6,866 bases of DNA from Campylobacter sp. (GCA_017940085.1 JAGAZK010000152.1:1-6866); one strand, 5' to 3'. Counted from the stretch's first letter, positions 1 through 6,468 are shown. Numbers and translations: made by a program. Notes: a model not told the origin generated them from the letters alone.

Positions 1-470
1 ATCAGCCCACTTCCAAGACCTTTAAGATGATCTCTATGCTTGAAATGAGACATTTCGTGAGCCAAAACAAAAGCCAAGCCATTTTGGGTTTTTATGTGCT
101 TAAAAATCCCAGAATTTATATAAATTTGACTTCTCAAAGTAGCAAAAGCATTTGGAGTTGGATCATTTATGATAGAAATATCAAATTTATTCTTTAGCTC
201 TATACAAGGCGAGAGCTTATCTATGATAGCTTTGAGAGCGAGTTCTTTTGGAGTGCTTGGAGTGTGTGAGCTTGGATTGTGAGTGGCAAAAATCTCGTAT
301 TCTTTGCCCTCAGGAATAAATTTAATAGCAATTTCTACAAAATTTGCGACCACAAATACAATCAAAGCAAAAATTCCACCTAAAAACACAGCCAAAATAG
401 TGAAATTTGTAAGATGATTTTCTTTGTCGTAATTTAATTCACTTTCGTTTTGTTTGATTTGATAATCCAT
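1..470 (-). CDS. M48-family zinc metallopeptidase, membrane-anchored (3' part outside the window)
   Basis: The reading frame starts with ATG at 470 and is open to the window edge, giving about 156 residues of the N-terminal part. Residues 23-44 are a single hydrophobic membrane segment (FTILAVFLGGIFALIVFVVA). The zincin motif HEMSH lies at residues 138-142 (bases 45-59): H138 and H142 would bind zinc and E139 would be the catalytic base, while the third zinc ligand, usually a downstream glutamate, falls outside the window. The stretch before it (NAFATLRSQIYINSGIF) matches the strand that precedes the active-site helix in M48 peptidases. M48 members such as HtpX, LoiP and BepA degrade or refold envelope proteins; which subgroup this is cannot be told from the visible half. 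The ATG directly follows the TAA of the upstream gene (TAAATG) and no strong ribosome site is visible, so translational coupling is likely. The side of the membrane on which the catalytic domain lies is not clear. Confidence 0.88.
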   Translation of the reverse strand, partial: MDYQIKQNESELNYDKENHLTNFTILAVFLGGIFALIVFVVANFVEIAIKFIPEGKEYEIFATHNPSSHTPSTPKELALKAIIDKLSPCIELKNKFDISIINDPTPNAFATLRSQIYINSGIFKHIKTQNGLAFVLAHEMSHFKHRDHLKGLGSGL

Positions 471-920
471 TTAAATTTGCTCATAATAAATCGCTGTAGC
501 ATACGCAAAAACTTCCACGCAACCGACTTTTTGGGCATTTTTTGTAATTGAACTAGTCTCGATTCTAAGATTTATTAGCTCATCTACACCATTTTTTCTA
601 GCAGTTTCTTTGCATCTCAAAACAGCTTCTCTTCTAGCACGATCTAACAAACTCTCATAAGGCACGACTTTTCCACCAAAAAAATTAATAATCCCTGCGT
701 AAATTCGCTTGAAATAATCAATAGAAACCACCACGCTTCCACTAACTAAAGTTATTTGGGAAATATTTTTATTTTGAAGTGGTGTTTCTAGCGTAGTCGT
801 AGGCAAATCAAACAAAGCTTTTTCTCTTGCTTTGATTGAAGCAAAATGCCTTTTTTCGTTGTAAGTGCCAAAAATATAGCCAACAGCAATCAAAATTAAA
901 AATATAGTTAAATCAAACAT
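471..920 (-). CDS. Membrane-anchored YbjQ-family (UPF0145) protein
   Basis: This 149-residue protein has a hydrophobic N-terminal segment (about residues 3-19, DLTIFLILIAVGYIFGT) followed by a basic stretch (NEKRHFASIKAREK). By the positive-inside rule, that places the rest in the cytoplasm. Residues 54-147 form a YbjQ-type domain, recognised by alignment with the upstream gene: VSGS at 59-62, FGG at 81-83, YESLLDRARREA at 88-99, INLRIETSS at 116-124 and VFAYATA at 137-143. Pfam describes the family as putative heavy-metal binding, but its biochemical function is unproven. C103 and C134 are its only cysteines. It looks like a diverged tandem duplicate of the soluble upstream paralogue that gained a membrane anchor. 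It starts 3 bases after that gene, with a modest GGA ribosome site, and its TAA touches the ATG of the M48 peptidase gene. That linkage suggests it may work with the peptidase at the membrane, which is inference. Confidence 0.82.
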   Translation of the reverse strand: MFDLTIFLILIAVGYIFGTYNEKRHFASIKAREKALFDLPTTTLETPLQNKNISQITLVSGSVVVSIDYFKRIYAGIINFFGGKVVPYESLLDRARREAVLRCKETARKNGVDELINLRIETSSITKNAQKVGCVEVFAYATAIYYEQI

Positions 921-923
921 TGT

Positions 924-1238
924 TTATTCCACTACTACAGCTGTGCCATATACATAAATTTCAGCCGCACCTGCTGCGACTGAAGATGTCGCAAATCTCA
1001 CATTTACAATAGCGTTTGCCCCCATTAGCTCAGCTTGGGCAATCATTCTTGAAATTGCTTGAGATCTTGATTCTTCTAAAAGCTCGGTGTAGCCTTTGAG
1101 TTCGCCACCAAAGACATTTTTTATCCCAGCCATCATATCTCTACCAAAATGCTTGGCTCTAACCGTGCTTCCTGAAACTATGCCAAAAGTCGTTTTTATA
1201 GACTTTGTAGGCACTGTTTCTGTATTTACTAAAATCAT
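924..1238 (-). CDS. YbjQ-family (UPF0145) protein, soluble
   Basis: This 104-residue protein matches the compact YbjQ/UPF0145 family (usually about 100-110 residues) over its full length. Family features visible are VSGS at 21-24, an AGIKNVFGGE segment at 37-46, YTELLEESRSQA at 50-61, a GANAIVNVRFATSS strand at 73-86 and the terminal YGTAVVVE. No signal peptide or membrane segment is present, so it should be cytoplasmic. The family is annotated as heavy-metal binding and some members form ring-like oligomers, but this copy has no cysteine and only one histidine (H30), so a classical soft-metal site is unlikely. Position directly after copA (2-base gap) is what hints at a metal or stress link. 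The start is well supported: AAAGGA at 1250-1245 lies six bases before the ATG and overlaps the end of copA. The next gene is a membrane-anchored paralogue. Confidence 0.88.
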   Translation of the reverse strand: MILVNTETVPTKSIKTTFGIVSGSTVRAKHFGRDMMAGIKNVFGGELKGYTELLEESRSQAISRMIAQAELMGANAIVNVRFATSSVAAGAAEIYVYGTAVVVE

Positions 1239-1240
1239 TT

Positions 1241-3388
1241 TTAATCCTTTGTAATATCAAATTTGATTAGTTTTAATCTGAGCGAATTTAATACCACGCT
1301 TACTGAACTCATACTCATCGCTGCTGCTCCATACATTGGAGTTAGCAAAAGCCCAAAAAACGGATACAAAACTCCAGCTGCCACAGGTATAAAAATAGCA
1401 TTATAAGCAAAAGCCCAGATTAAATTTTCTTTTATTGTTTTCATAACTGATTTGCCAAGTTTAATGACATTTAAAACGGATTTTAAATCATTTTTTATAA
1501 GAATTATATCGCCGCTTTCTTTAGCAATATCGCTCCCGCTACTCATAGCTATACCAATATCAGCAGCTTTTAAAGATAATGCATCATTTATGCCGTCTCC
1601 GACAAAAATCACTTTGCCTTGTTTTTTGAGTTTTTCAATCTCATCTAATTTTTGATTTGGCAAAACTTCACTAATCACACTTGTAATGCCGATTTTTTGG
1701 GCAATATCTAAAGCCGTGCTAGTCTTGTCGCCTGTAAGCATAACTGGGGTTATATTTTGGTTTTTGAGTGTTGTGATGATTTCTTTAGCATTATCTCTTA
1801 AAGTGTCGCTAAATTCAATAAAACCTTTATAAATTTTATCAATTGCCACAAAAATTACTCCATTTGGCGTATCAAACAAATCAACTTTATCAATTTGAAC
1901 ACCAAATTTATTCATAAGTTGTAAATTTCCAGCCAAAACTTTGCCATCATCATAAATCACGCCAAGACCAGCTTCGTTTTTAAATTTACTCACTTCAAAA
2001 TCACTTTTTTGGCAATTTGCAAATCTAGTAATAGCCTTAGAAATCGGGTGAGAGCTTAGTTTTTCTATTTGGGCTATGGTTTGTAAATCATCATTGTTTA
2101 AATTTGATCTAATTACAGAAATTTCGCCTTTTGTAAGTGTGCCAGTTTTGTCAAAAACGACAAATTTAATATTTTTTATGAGTTCTAAAATTTGCGGATT
2201 TTTTATTAAAATCCCATTTTTTGCACCTACGCTAAGTCCTGAAATTATCGCAATTGGCGTAGCTAATCCCAAAGCACAAGGGCAAGAGATTATCAAAACA
2301 CAAATCCCAGCAATTAATCCTTTTAGCGGATCAAAAAACGCCCAAATCAAGCTTGTAAGCAAAGCTATCCCAACTACGCTTGGCACAAAAATATTTGCAA
2401 CTCTATCAGCTAGTCTTGCTACTGGAATTTTTTTGCTCCCAGATTCTGATAAAAGATCTAAAATTTGAGCCAAAAGCGTATTATTTGCAGTTTTAAGGAC
2501 CTTTGCTGTGATGTATCCATTTGTATTTGTGGTGCCAGCAAAAATTTTATCTCCCACGCCCTTAAATTCAGGCAAACTCTCGCCACTCAAAGCCGCTGTA
2601 TCTATCTCACCACCACCACTGATAATCACACAATCGCTTGGTATATTATAGCCACTTTTTATTTCAACAATATCGTTAATATTAAGCTTATTGGCTGGAA
2701 TTTCTTCGCTTGTGCCGTCTTTGTTGATACGCCAAGCAGTTTTAGGACTAAGATCTAAAAGAGTTTTGAGATAATCACTTGCTTTTTGTTTGGAGTTTGC
2801 TTCTAAAAATTTGCCCAGTAACACAAAAGAAATTATCATAGCAGAGCTACTAAAATACAGATATTGCATATTTTTAGGGAGTAAATTTGGAGCAATTATT
2901 ACAGCCATAGAATACAAAAACGCACTCAAAGTCCCCAAAAATACAAGCACACTCATATCGTAATTCTTATTTTTTAGCGAAATTATGGCGTGTTTGTAAA
3001 AATAAATCCCACAATAAAAAATCACAATCCCGCTCAAACCTAAAAGCACTAAATTTAATGCTAAATTTGGCTCCAAGAGCATTTCGCCTATCATTATAAA
3101 AATGCTCAAACCAAAACCCAAAAGCATTTTTTGAAAAATATCTTTTGTTTGGTTTTTTTGCAAAATCTCCAATTCTTCGTGATTATCCACCACGCCATAT
3201 CCGAGCTTTTTGATTTTTGCTTTGATTTGTGGGATTAGTTCTAAATCATCTAGCTCAAAAATACCTGCATTTTGGGCTAAATTTATCACAGCACTTTTGA
3301 CGCCTTGTATTTTCAAAACGCCGTTTGTGATAGCATTTGCACAATTTACACAAGACATTCCTGTGATATTTAGAGTGATTTTTGACAT
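1241..3388 (-). CDS. copA: Copper-exporting P1B-type ATPase CopA
   Basis: This 715-residue inner-membrane pump exports Cu(I) from the cytoplasm, driven by ATP. One N-terminal heavy-metal-associated domain carries GMSCVNC (C13, C16). Eight membrane segments can be placed at about 88-104, 110-134, 145-165, 178-196, 333-352, 357-378, 656-678 and 682-700. The ion site includes C369-P370-C371 in helix six, Y662-N663 in helix seven, and M691/S695 in MSMSSVSVVLNS, the pattern of copper-type (P1B-1) pumps rather than zinc or cadmium pumps. Catalytic motifs are SGES at 268-271 (actuator loop, where TGES is commoner), DKTGTLT with phosphorylated D413, the nucleotide-binding H447-P448, TGD at 552-554 and GDGINDA at 597-603. 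The protein is intact and has the single-domain architecture usual in this group. Its ATG follows directly on the TAA of the chaperone gene, giving a coupled chaperone-pump pair. No copper-sensing regulator lies in the window. Confidence 0.97.
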   Translation of the reverse strand: MSKITLNITGMSCVNCANAITNGVLKIQGVKSAVINLAQNAGIFELDDLELIPQIKAKIKKLGYGVVDNHEELEILQKNQTKDIFQKMLLGFGLSIFIMIGEMLLEPNLALNLVLLGLSGIVIFYCGIYFYKHAIISLKNKNYDMSVLVFLGTLSAFLYSMAVIIAPNLLPKNMQYLYFSSSAMIISFVLLGKFLEANSKQKASDYLKTLLDLSPKTAWRINKDGTSEEIPANKLNINDIVEIKSGYNIPSDCVIISGGGEIDTAALSGESLPEFKGVGDKIFAGTTNTNGYITAKVLKTANNTLLAQILDLLSESGSKKIPVARLADRVANIFVPSVVGIALLTSLIWAFFDPLKGLIAGICVLIISCPCALGLATPIAIISGLSVGAKNGILIKNPQILELIKNIKFVVFDKTGTLTKGEISVIRSNLNNDDLQTIAQIEKLSSHPISKAITRFANCQKSDFEVSKFKNEAGLGVIYDDGKVLAGNLQLMNKFGVQIDKVDLFDTPNGVIFVAIDKIYKGFIEFSDTLRDNAKEIITTLKNQNITPVMLTGDKTSTALDIAQKIGITSVISEVLPNQKLDEIEKLKKQGKVIFVGDGINDALSLKAADIGIAMSSGSDIAKESGDIILIKNDLKSVLNVIKLGKSVMKTIKENLIWAFAYNAIFIPVAAGVLYPFFGLLLTPMYGAAAMSMSSVSVVLNSLRLKLIKFDITKD
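1245..1250 (-). promoter_or_regulatory. Ribosome binding site of the soluble ybjQ gene, inside the 3' end of copA
   Basis: AAAGGA on the minus strand lies six bases before the ATG at 1238, in the last codons of copA and just before its TAA (1243-1241). It fixes the start of the 104-residue protein and ties its translation to ribosomes finishing copA. Confidence 0.75.
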
Positions 3389-3595
3389 TTATTTGATTTC
3401 TTCGACAAACTCAAACCCAAGTTCGTCTAAATTTGCTCTAAGTTTAGGGATTAATTCATCTGTGATTTCCAAGCTTACGATTTTAGGCTCGGCATCTAAA
3501 TTTACTTCAACTTCGCCAAATTCATCTTTTAAGGCATTTTTAATTCTATTTGCACAACCATTGCAATGTATGTTATTTACTTTGAAATCTCGCAT
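3389..3595 (-). CDS. copP: Small copper chaperone, CopP/CopZ-like (heavy-metal-associated domain)
   Basis: This 68-residue protein is a single heavy-metal-associated (ferredoxin-like) domain. The metal site is NIHCNGCAN with C11 and C14, where CopZ-type proteins bind Cu(I) and pass it to the N-terminal domain of CopA. Its usual M-x-C-x-x-C methionine is replaced by histidine (H10). The C-terminal ELGFEF matches the end of the fold, so it is complete. There is no signal peptide, so it acts in the cytoplasm. It is the first gene of the minus-strand run and abuts copA with no spacer (TAAATG). The start is supported by AAGGGG at 3606-3601, five bases before the ATG, and by a TATAAT box further upstream. 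I use copP by analogy with the Helicobacter copA-copP pair; copZ would be equally valid. A role in supplying another metal ATPase is unlikely given the context. Confidence 0.9.
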   Translation of the reverse strand: MRDFKVNNIHCNGCANRIKNALKDEFGEVEVNLDAEPKIVSLEITDELIPKLRANLDELGFEFVEEIK

Positions 3596-3646
3596 TTTTG
3601 CCCCTTAATTTAGACTAAATTTGTGTGAAATTATAATTTTTTTGTG
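3596..3646 (-). promoter_or_regulatory. Candidate promoter and leader of the copP-copA operon
   Basis: On the minus strand TATAAT occupies 3635-3630 and would place the transcription start near 3623, giving a leader of roughly 28 bases. No clear -35 box is seen; poly-A/T stretches lie upstream instead, as is usual for Campylobacter sigma-70 promoters. Between the -10 and the ribosome site (AAGGGG, 3606-3601) lies a 15-bp odd palindrome, AATTTAG-A-CTAAATT at 3607-3621, which would overlap the start of the transcript and could be an operator. AAATTATAATTT (3628-3639), including the -10, is itself a perfect palindrome. Both could be chance products of the base composition. The TAA of yigZ is at 3649-3647, so some readthrough from yigZ is possible. 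Confidence 0.5.
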
Positions 3647-4237
3647 TTAATTGTTATTAAATTTAATGCCATTTTGGCTAAATTTAGTGCAAAATTCATC
3701 AAATTTATCTTTTTGATTTTGGGTTAAATTTAATCCAAATTTACAACCCAAATCTAGAAAATTTTTACTTGCAAAAATATCATTTTCATCAAAATAATGC
3801 TCAAATCTAGCTATCAAAGCAAACGGAACAAAAACTTCACAAGGTATTTTAAACTCAAATTTATCCAAAACTGCAGTTTTTATAACTAAATTTGCAGCCC
3901 CCGAATAAGCTCTGACAAGCCCACCAACTCCAAGTTTTATCCCGCCAAAATACCGGATAACCAAAATGGCTGAATTTACAAGCTCATTTCCTCTTAAAAC
4001 ATCTAAAATCGGAGATCCAGCTGAATTTTTTGGTTCTCCATCATCGCTTGAATTTTCATAAATTTGATTAAATTCACCAAATTTTCTATATGCCCAAACT
4101 ATATGAGCTGCTTTTTTATGCTCTTTTGCAAGATTTTGTTTTAAATTTTCAAACTCATCAAAACTGCACAAATACGCTATAAATTTGGATTTTTTGATTT
4201 CGTTTTGGGCTGTGAATATCGAATTTACTACAAACAT
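3647..4237 (-). CDS. yigZ: YigZ/IMPACT-family protein (UPF0029)
   Basis: This 196-residue protein is close to the usual YigZ length of about 200. The conserved N-terminal half is clear: the KKSKFIAY motif at 15-22, H45, SDDGEPKNSAGSPIL at 64-78, and the signature RYFGGIKLGVGGLVRAYSGA from 95 to 114. The C-terminal domain (about 130-196) is weakly conserved, as is typical. The IMPACT fold resembles ribosomal protein S5 and EF-G domain IV, and the eukaryotic relative modulates the Gcn2 kinase, but the bacterial function is not established; nucleic-acid or ribosome binding has been suggested. No signal peptide is present, so it is cytoplasmic. The gene is divergent from galU. No Shine-Dalgarno sequence precedes the ATG, and a TAAAAT box ends only six bases upstream, so its mRNA may be leaderless. 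The later in-frame ATGs would remove conserved sequence, so the 4237 start is kept. Confidence 0.9.
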   Translation of the reverse strand: MFVVNSIFTAQNEIKKSKFIAYLCSFDEFENLKQNLAKEHKKAAHIVWAYRKFGEFNQIYENSSDDGEPKNSAGSPILDVLRGNELVNSAILVIRYFGGIKLGVGGLVRAYSGAANLVIKTAVLDKFEFKIPCEVFVPFALIARFEHYFDENDIFASKNFLDLGCKFGLNLTQNQKDKFDEFCTKFSQNGIKFNNN

Positions 4238-4243
4238 TTGGCG

Positions 4244-4287
4244 ATTTTAACTAAATTTGCCTAAATTTAAAGAAATTTAGTTAAAAT
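4244..4287. repeat. 15-bp perfect inverted repeat between yigZ and galU
   Basis: ATTTTAACTAAATTT at 4244-4258 is the exact reverse complement of AAATTTAGTTAAAAT at 4273-4287, with a 14-base spacer. Each arm carries a TAAAAT box pointing outward, so the repeat gives matching -10 elements to the two divergent genes. It could also be a dimeric regulator site. It lies between two gene starts, so it is not a terminator. Confidence 0.75.
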
Positions 4288-4315
4288 TTCGCCCAAATTT
4301 AACTCAAATTTAATC

Positions 4316-4321
4316 AAAGGA
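4316..4321 (+). promoter_or_regulatory. Ribosome binding site of galU
   Basis: AAAGGA lies five bases before the ATG at 4327, a near-ideal match and spacing, and confirms this start. Confidence 0.85.
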
Positions 4322-4326
4322 CACTT

Positions 4327-5157
4327 ATGCTCAAAACTTGTTTGTTTCCAGCTGCTGGGTATGGGACAAGATTTTTACCAGCTACAAAATCGCTCCCTAA
4401 AGAAATGCTTCCAATCCTTACAAAACCATTAATCCACTATGGCGTAGATGAAGCTAGAGAAGCTGGTATGCAAAATATGGCATTTGTTACTGGGCGTGGC
4501 AAAAGAGCATTAGAGGATTATTTTGATATAAGTTATGAACTAGAACACCAAATTTCAGGCACCAAAAAAGAATATTTGCTTAGCGAGATTAGAGATTTGA
4601 TGAGTGCTTGTAATTTTAGCTTTACTCGCCAAAGCGAAATGAAAGGCTTAGGAGATGCTATTTATACAGGAGCAAATTTAGTCGGAGATGAAGCATTTGG
4701 CGTGATTTTAGCTGATGATTTGTGTATAAATGAAAATGGCAAAGGCGTGATGGCACAAATGGTTGAGATTTACGAAAAATACCGCTGTAGCATAGTAGCA
4801 GTAATGGAAGTAAATGATGAGAGTATTAAAAATTATGGCGTAATTAACGGAAAAGAAATTGAAAAAAATTTAATTGTAGTAAATGATATGATAGAAAAAC
4901 CAGATCCAGCCGATGCTCCAACAAACTTAGCAATTATCGGCAGATACATACTCACACCAGATATTTTTGAGATAATCAAAACCACAAGTCCTGGCAAAAA
5001 CGGCGAAATTCAAATCACAGACGCACTTTTACGCCAAGCCAAAAATGGCATGGTTTTAGCATATAAATTTGAGGGTCAAAGATTTGATTGTGGGAGCATA
5101 GATGGTTTTGTTGAAGCTACAAATTTCTTTTATGGACACTTAAATGGTAATAAATGA
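4327..5157 (+). CDS. galU: UTP-glucose-1-phosphate uridylyltransferase GalU
   Basis: This cytoplasmic enzyme makes UDP-glucose from UTP and glucose-1-phosphate, the precursor for UDP-galactose and other sugars used in lipooligosaccharide, capsule and glycan synthesis. The 276-residue length is normal. The nucleotide-binding loop is FPAAGYGTRFLPATKSLPKEM at residues 7-27, with G11, G13, R15 and K25. Further family motifs are KGLGDAI (106-112), the metal-binding ILADD (127-131), MIEKP (188-192) with E190 and K191 contacting the sugar phosphate, GRYIL (205-209), GEIQITDAL (226-234) and FDCGS (253-257). All key residues are present. Strong ribosome signal AAAGGA precedes the start. Its last 14 bases overlap the start of pgi, the same gene pair I recall in C. 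jejuni. Related RmlA or GlmU enzymes are excluded by the GalU-specific KSLPKEMLPI and GEIQITDAL motifs. Confidence 0.97.
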   Translation: MLKTCLFPAAGYGTRFLPATKSLPKEMLPILTKPLIHYGVDEAREAGMQNMAFVTGRGKRALEDYFDISYELEHQISGTKKEYLLSEIRDLMSACNFSFTRQSEMKGLGDAIYTGANLVGDEAFGVILADDLCINENGKGVMAQMVEIYEKYRCSIVAVMEVNDESIKNYGVINGKEIEKNLIVVNDMIEKPDPADAPTNLAIIGRYILTPDIFEIIKTTSPGKNGEIQITDALLRQAKNGMVLAYKFEGQRFDCGSIDGFVEATNFFYGHLNGNK

Positions 5158-6352
5158 GCTTAAATTTGAGCTTGAAAACAAAAAAAATATCCAAGCTTAT
5201 GCAAGGAGAATGAACGATGAGATAAAAGACGGCGAGATTGGGTATTATCATTTGCCAAATCTAAGCGAAGATCTAAGTCAAAATCTCAAACGCCTTAAAA
5301 ACGATGATATTCAAAATATCGTTTTAGTGGGAGTTGGCGGCTCATCTTTAGGTGTAAAGGCTCTAAGTGATATGCTAAATCCTAGTAAAAATTTGATCTT
5401 TATTGATAATTTAGATCCGTTTTTAGCGGAAAATTCTCTAAAAAATATCAAATTTAATCAAACTAAATTTATAATCTCTTCCAAATCTGGCACGACTATC
5501 GAGACAATCAGTATTTTTAAGTATTTACTAGCTAAATTTAATCCACCAAATTTAAATAATTTTATTTTCATCACAGACCCTAATAGTCCGCTTGAAAAAT
5601 ACGCCAAAGAAAGCAACGCCACCGTATTTAATCTGCCTAAAAATGTGGGTGGGAGATTTAGTGTGCTTTCAGCTATTGGGATTGTGCCTTTGTATTTGGC
5701 TGGGATAGATATAAATGAGCTTTTGCGTGGAGCTAGAGAGTGCAGTGAGCATTATTTGAGCGGATCTGATGATACGATTTTGCAAAAAGCTTATCATTAT
5801 GCTACGCATATTCATGCTAAAATCAATGTGGTTTTTAGCTATTGTGCAAGACTAGCGAGTTTTAATGATTGGTTTGTGCAGCTTTGGGCAGAAAGTCTTG
5901 GCAAAAAACGAGGCTTTAAGCGAGTTGGCTTAACTCCTATTGGCTTGATTGGTAGCAAGGATCAGCACTCGTTTTTGCAGCTCATAATGGAAGGTGTCAA
6001 AGACAAAACAATCTCATTTATCATACTCAAAGATCACAATATAAATGCCAAAATCCCACAAATTTCACTCAAAGGTATAGAAAAAACTGATTTTGTAGGC
6101 GGATTTGATATGGGCGAGATTTTAAACACTCAAGCCAAAGCCACAGCTCAAGCTTTGATGAGCGAAAATTTAAGCGTAGATTTTATCACGCTTGACAAGC
6201 TTGATGAATGGCATGCTGGGTGGCTAGTGTATTATTTTGAGCTTCTTACAAGTGCCACTGGACTTATGCTTGGTATAAATACATACGATCAACCAGGAGT
6301 CGAGCTAGGCAAAAGATTGCTTAGACAAATGATAGAAAACCAAAATCGCTAA
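5144..6352 (+). CDS. pgi: Glucose-6-phosphate isomerase Pgi
   Basis: This cytoplasmic enzyme interconverts glucose-6-phosphate and fructose-6-phosphate. At 402 residues it is of the short bacterial type, well below the roughly 550 of E. coli Pgi, and looks complete. Motifs in order: VGVGGSSLG (62-70), phosphate-binding SKSGTTIET (113-121), NVGGRFSVLSAIG (167-179, first family signature), QLWAESLGKK (246-255) with E250 as the likely catalytic base, DQHS (273-276) with H275 as the likely ring-opening histidine, and the second signature NTYDQPGVELGK (379-390) with K390. The ATG at 5144 lies within galU, 14 bases before its end, in another frame; only a weak GGA (5134-5136) precedes it, so coupling to galU translation is likely. 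In many Campylobacter, which lack a complete upper glycolysis, Pgi is thought to work mainly in the gluconeogenic direction, feeding glucose-6-phosphate toward GalU. Confidence 0.96.
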   Translation: MVINELKFELENKKNIQAYARRMNDEIKDGEIGYYHLPNLSEDLSQNLKRLKNDDIQNIVLVGVGGSSLGVKALSDMLNPSKNLIFIDNLDPFLAENSLKNIKFNQTKFIISSKSGTTIETISIFKYLLAKFNPPNLNNFIFITDPNSPLEKYAKESNATVFNLPKNVGGRFSVLSAIGIVPLYLAGIDINELLRGARECSEHYLSGSDDTILQKAYHYATHIHAKINVVFSYCARLASFNDWFVQLWAESLGKKRGFKRVGLTPIGLIGSKDQHSFLQLIMEGVKDKTISFIILKDHNINAKIPQISLKGIEKTDFVGGFDMGEILNTQAKATAQALMSENLSVDFITLDKLDEWHAGWLVYYFELLTSATGLMLGINTYDQPGVELGKRLLRQMIENQNR

Positions 6353-6428
6353 ATTTGATAGTGCATTTGGAGTGAAGTAAATTTAACCCTAAATTTAATC
6401 AAATTTATTTACAAATACGCAGTTTGTT

Positions 6429-6468
6429 GATTAAATTTATTCGCTAAATACGGATTTTGAGTAAATTT
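6429..6468 (+). repeat. Direct repeat copy 1 (core CTAAATACGGATTTTG)
   Basis: The 16-base core at 6444-6459 is identical to 6756-6771. Including flanks, 6429-6459 matches 6741-6771 at 27 of 31 positions, followed by a similar AG(T/C)AAATT stretch after a one-base shift. A weaker relative, CAAATACGCAGTTTG, lies just before it at 6412-6426. Confidence 0.75.

Larger units (their letters stand above)
4238..4326. promoter_or_regulatory. Divergent yigZ/galU promoter region with helically phased AAATTT words
   Basis: This 89-base spacer must hold the start signals of both genes. AAATTT begins at 4253, 4263, 4273, 4284, 4295 and 4306, i.e. at intervals of 10, 10, 11, 11 and 11 bases, which places all six on one face of the helix. 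AnTn tracts in helical phase are known to bend DNA, and C. jejuni sigma-70 promoters are known for a periodic AT signal in place of a -35 box. TAAAAT at 4282-4287 (plus) is the best -10 for galU, giving a start near 4294 and a leader of about 33 bases. The mirror copy at 4249-4244 (minus) would serve yigZ. Exact starts are inferred. Confidence 0.6.

Noticed and set aside
1241..3388. CopA as a zinc/cadmium-type ATPase, and SGES in place of TGES as a defect
   Set aside because: The CPC site with YN in helix seven and MxxxS in helix eight is the copper type, and SGES occurs in functional P-type ATPases and keeps the essential glutamate.
1452..3608. Open frames on the plus strand opposite copA and copP (at 1452-1655, 2076-2468, 2465-2758 and 3210-3608)
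   Set aside because: They are antisense to well-conserved coding sequence, lack ribosome sites, and show no protein-family features.
3628..3639. AAATTATAATTT palindrome as a yigZ terminator
   Set aside because: The stem is only A and T and too short to be stable; it is better explained as part of the copP -10 region.
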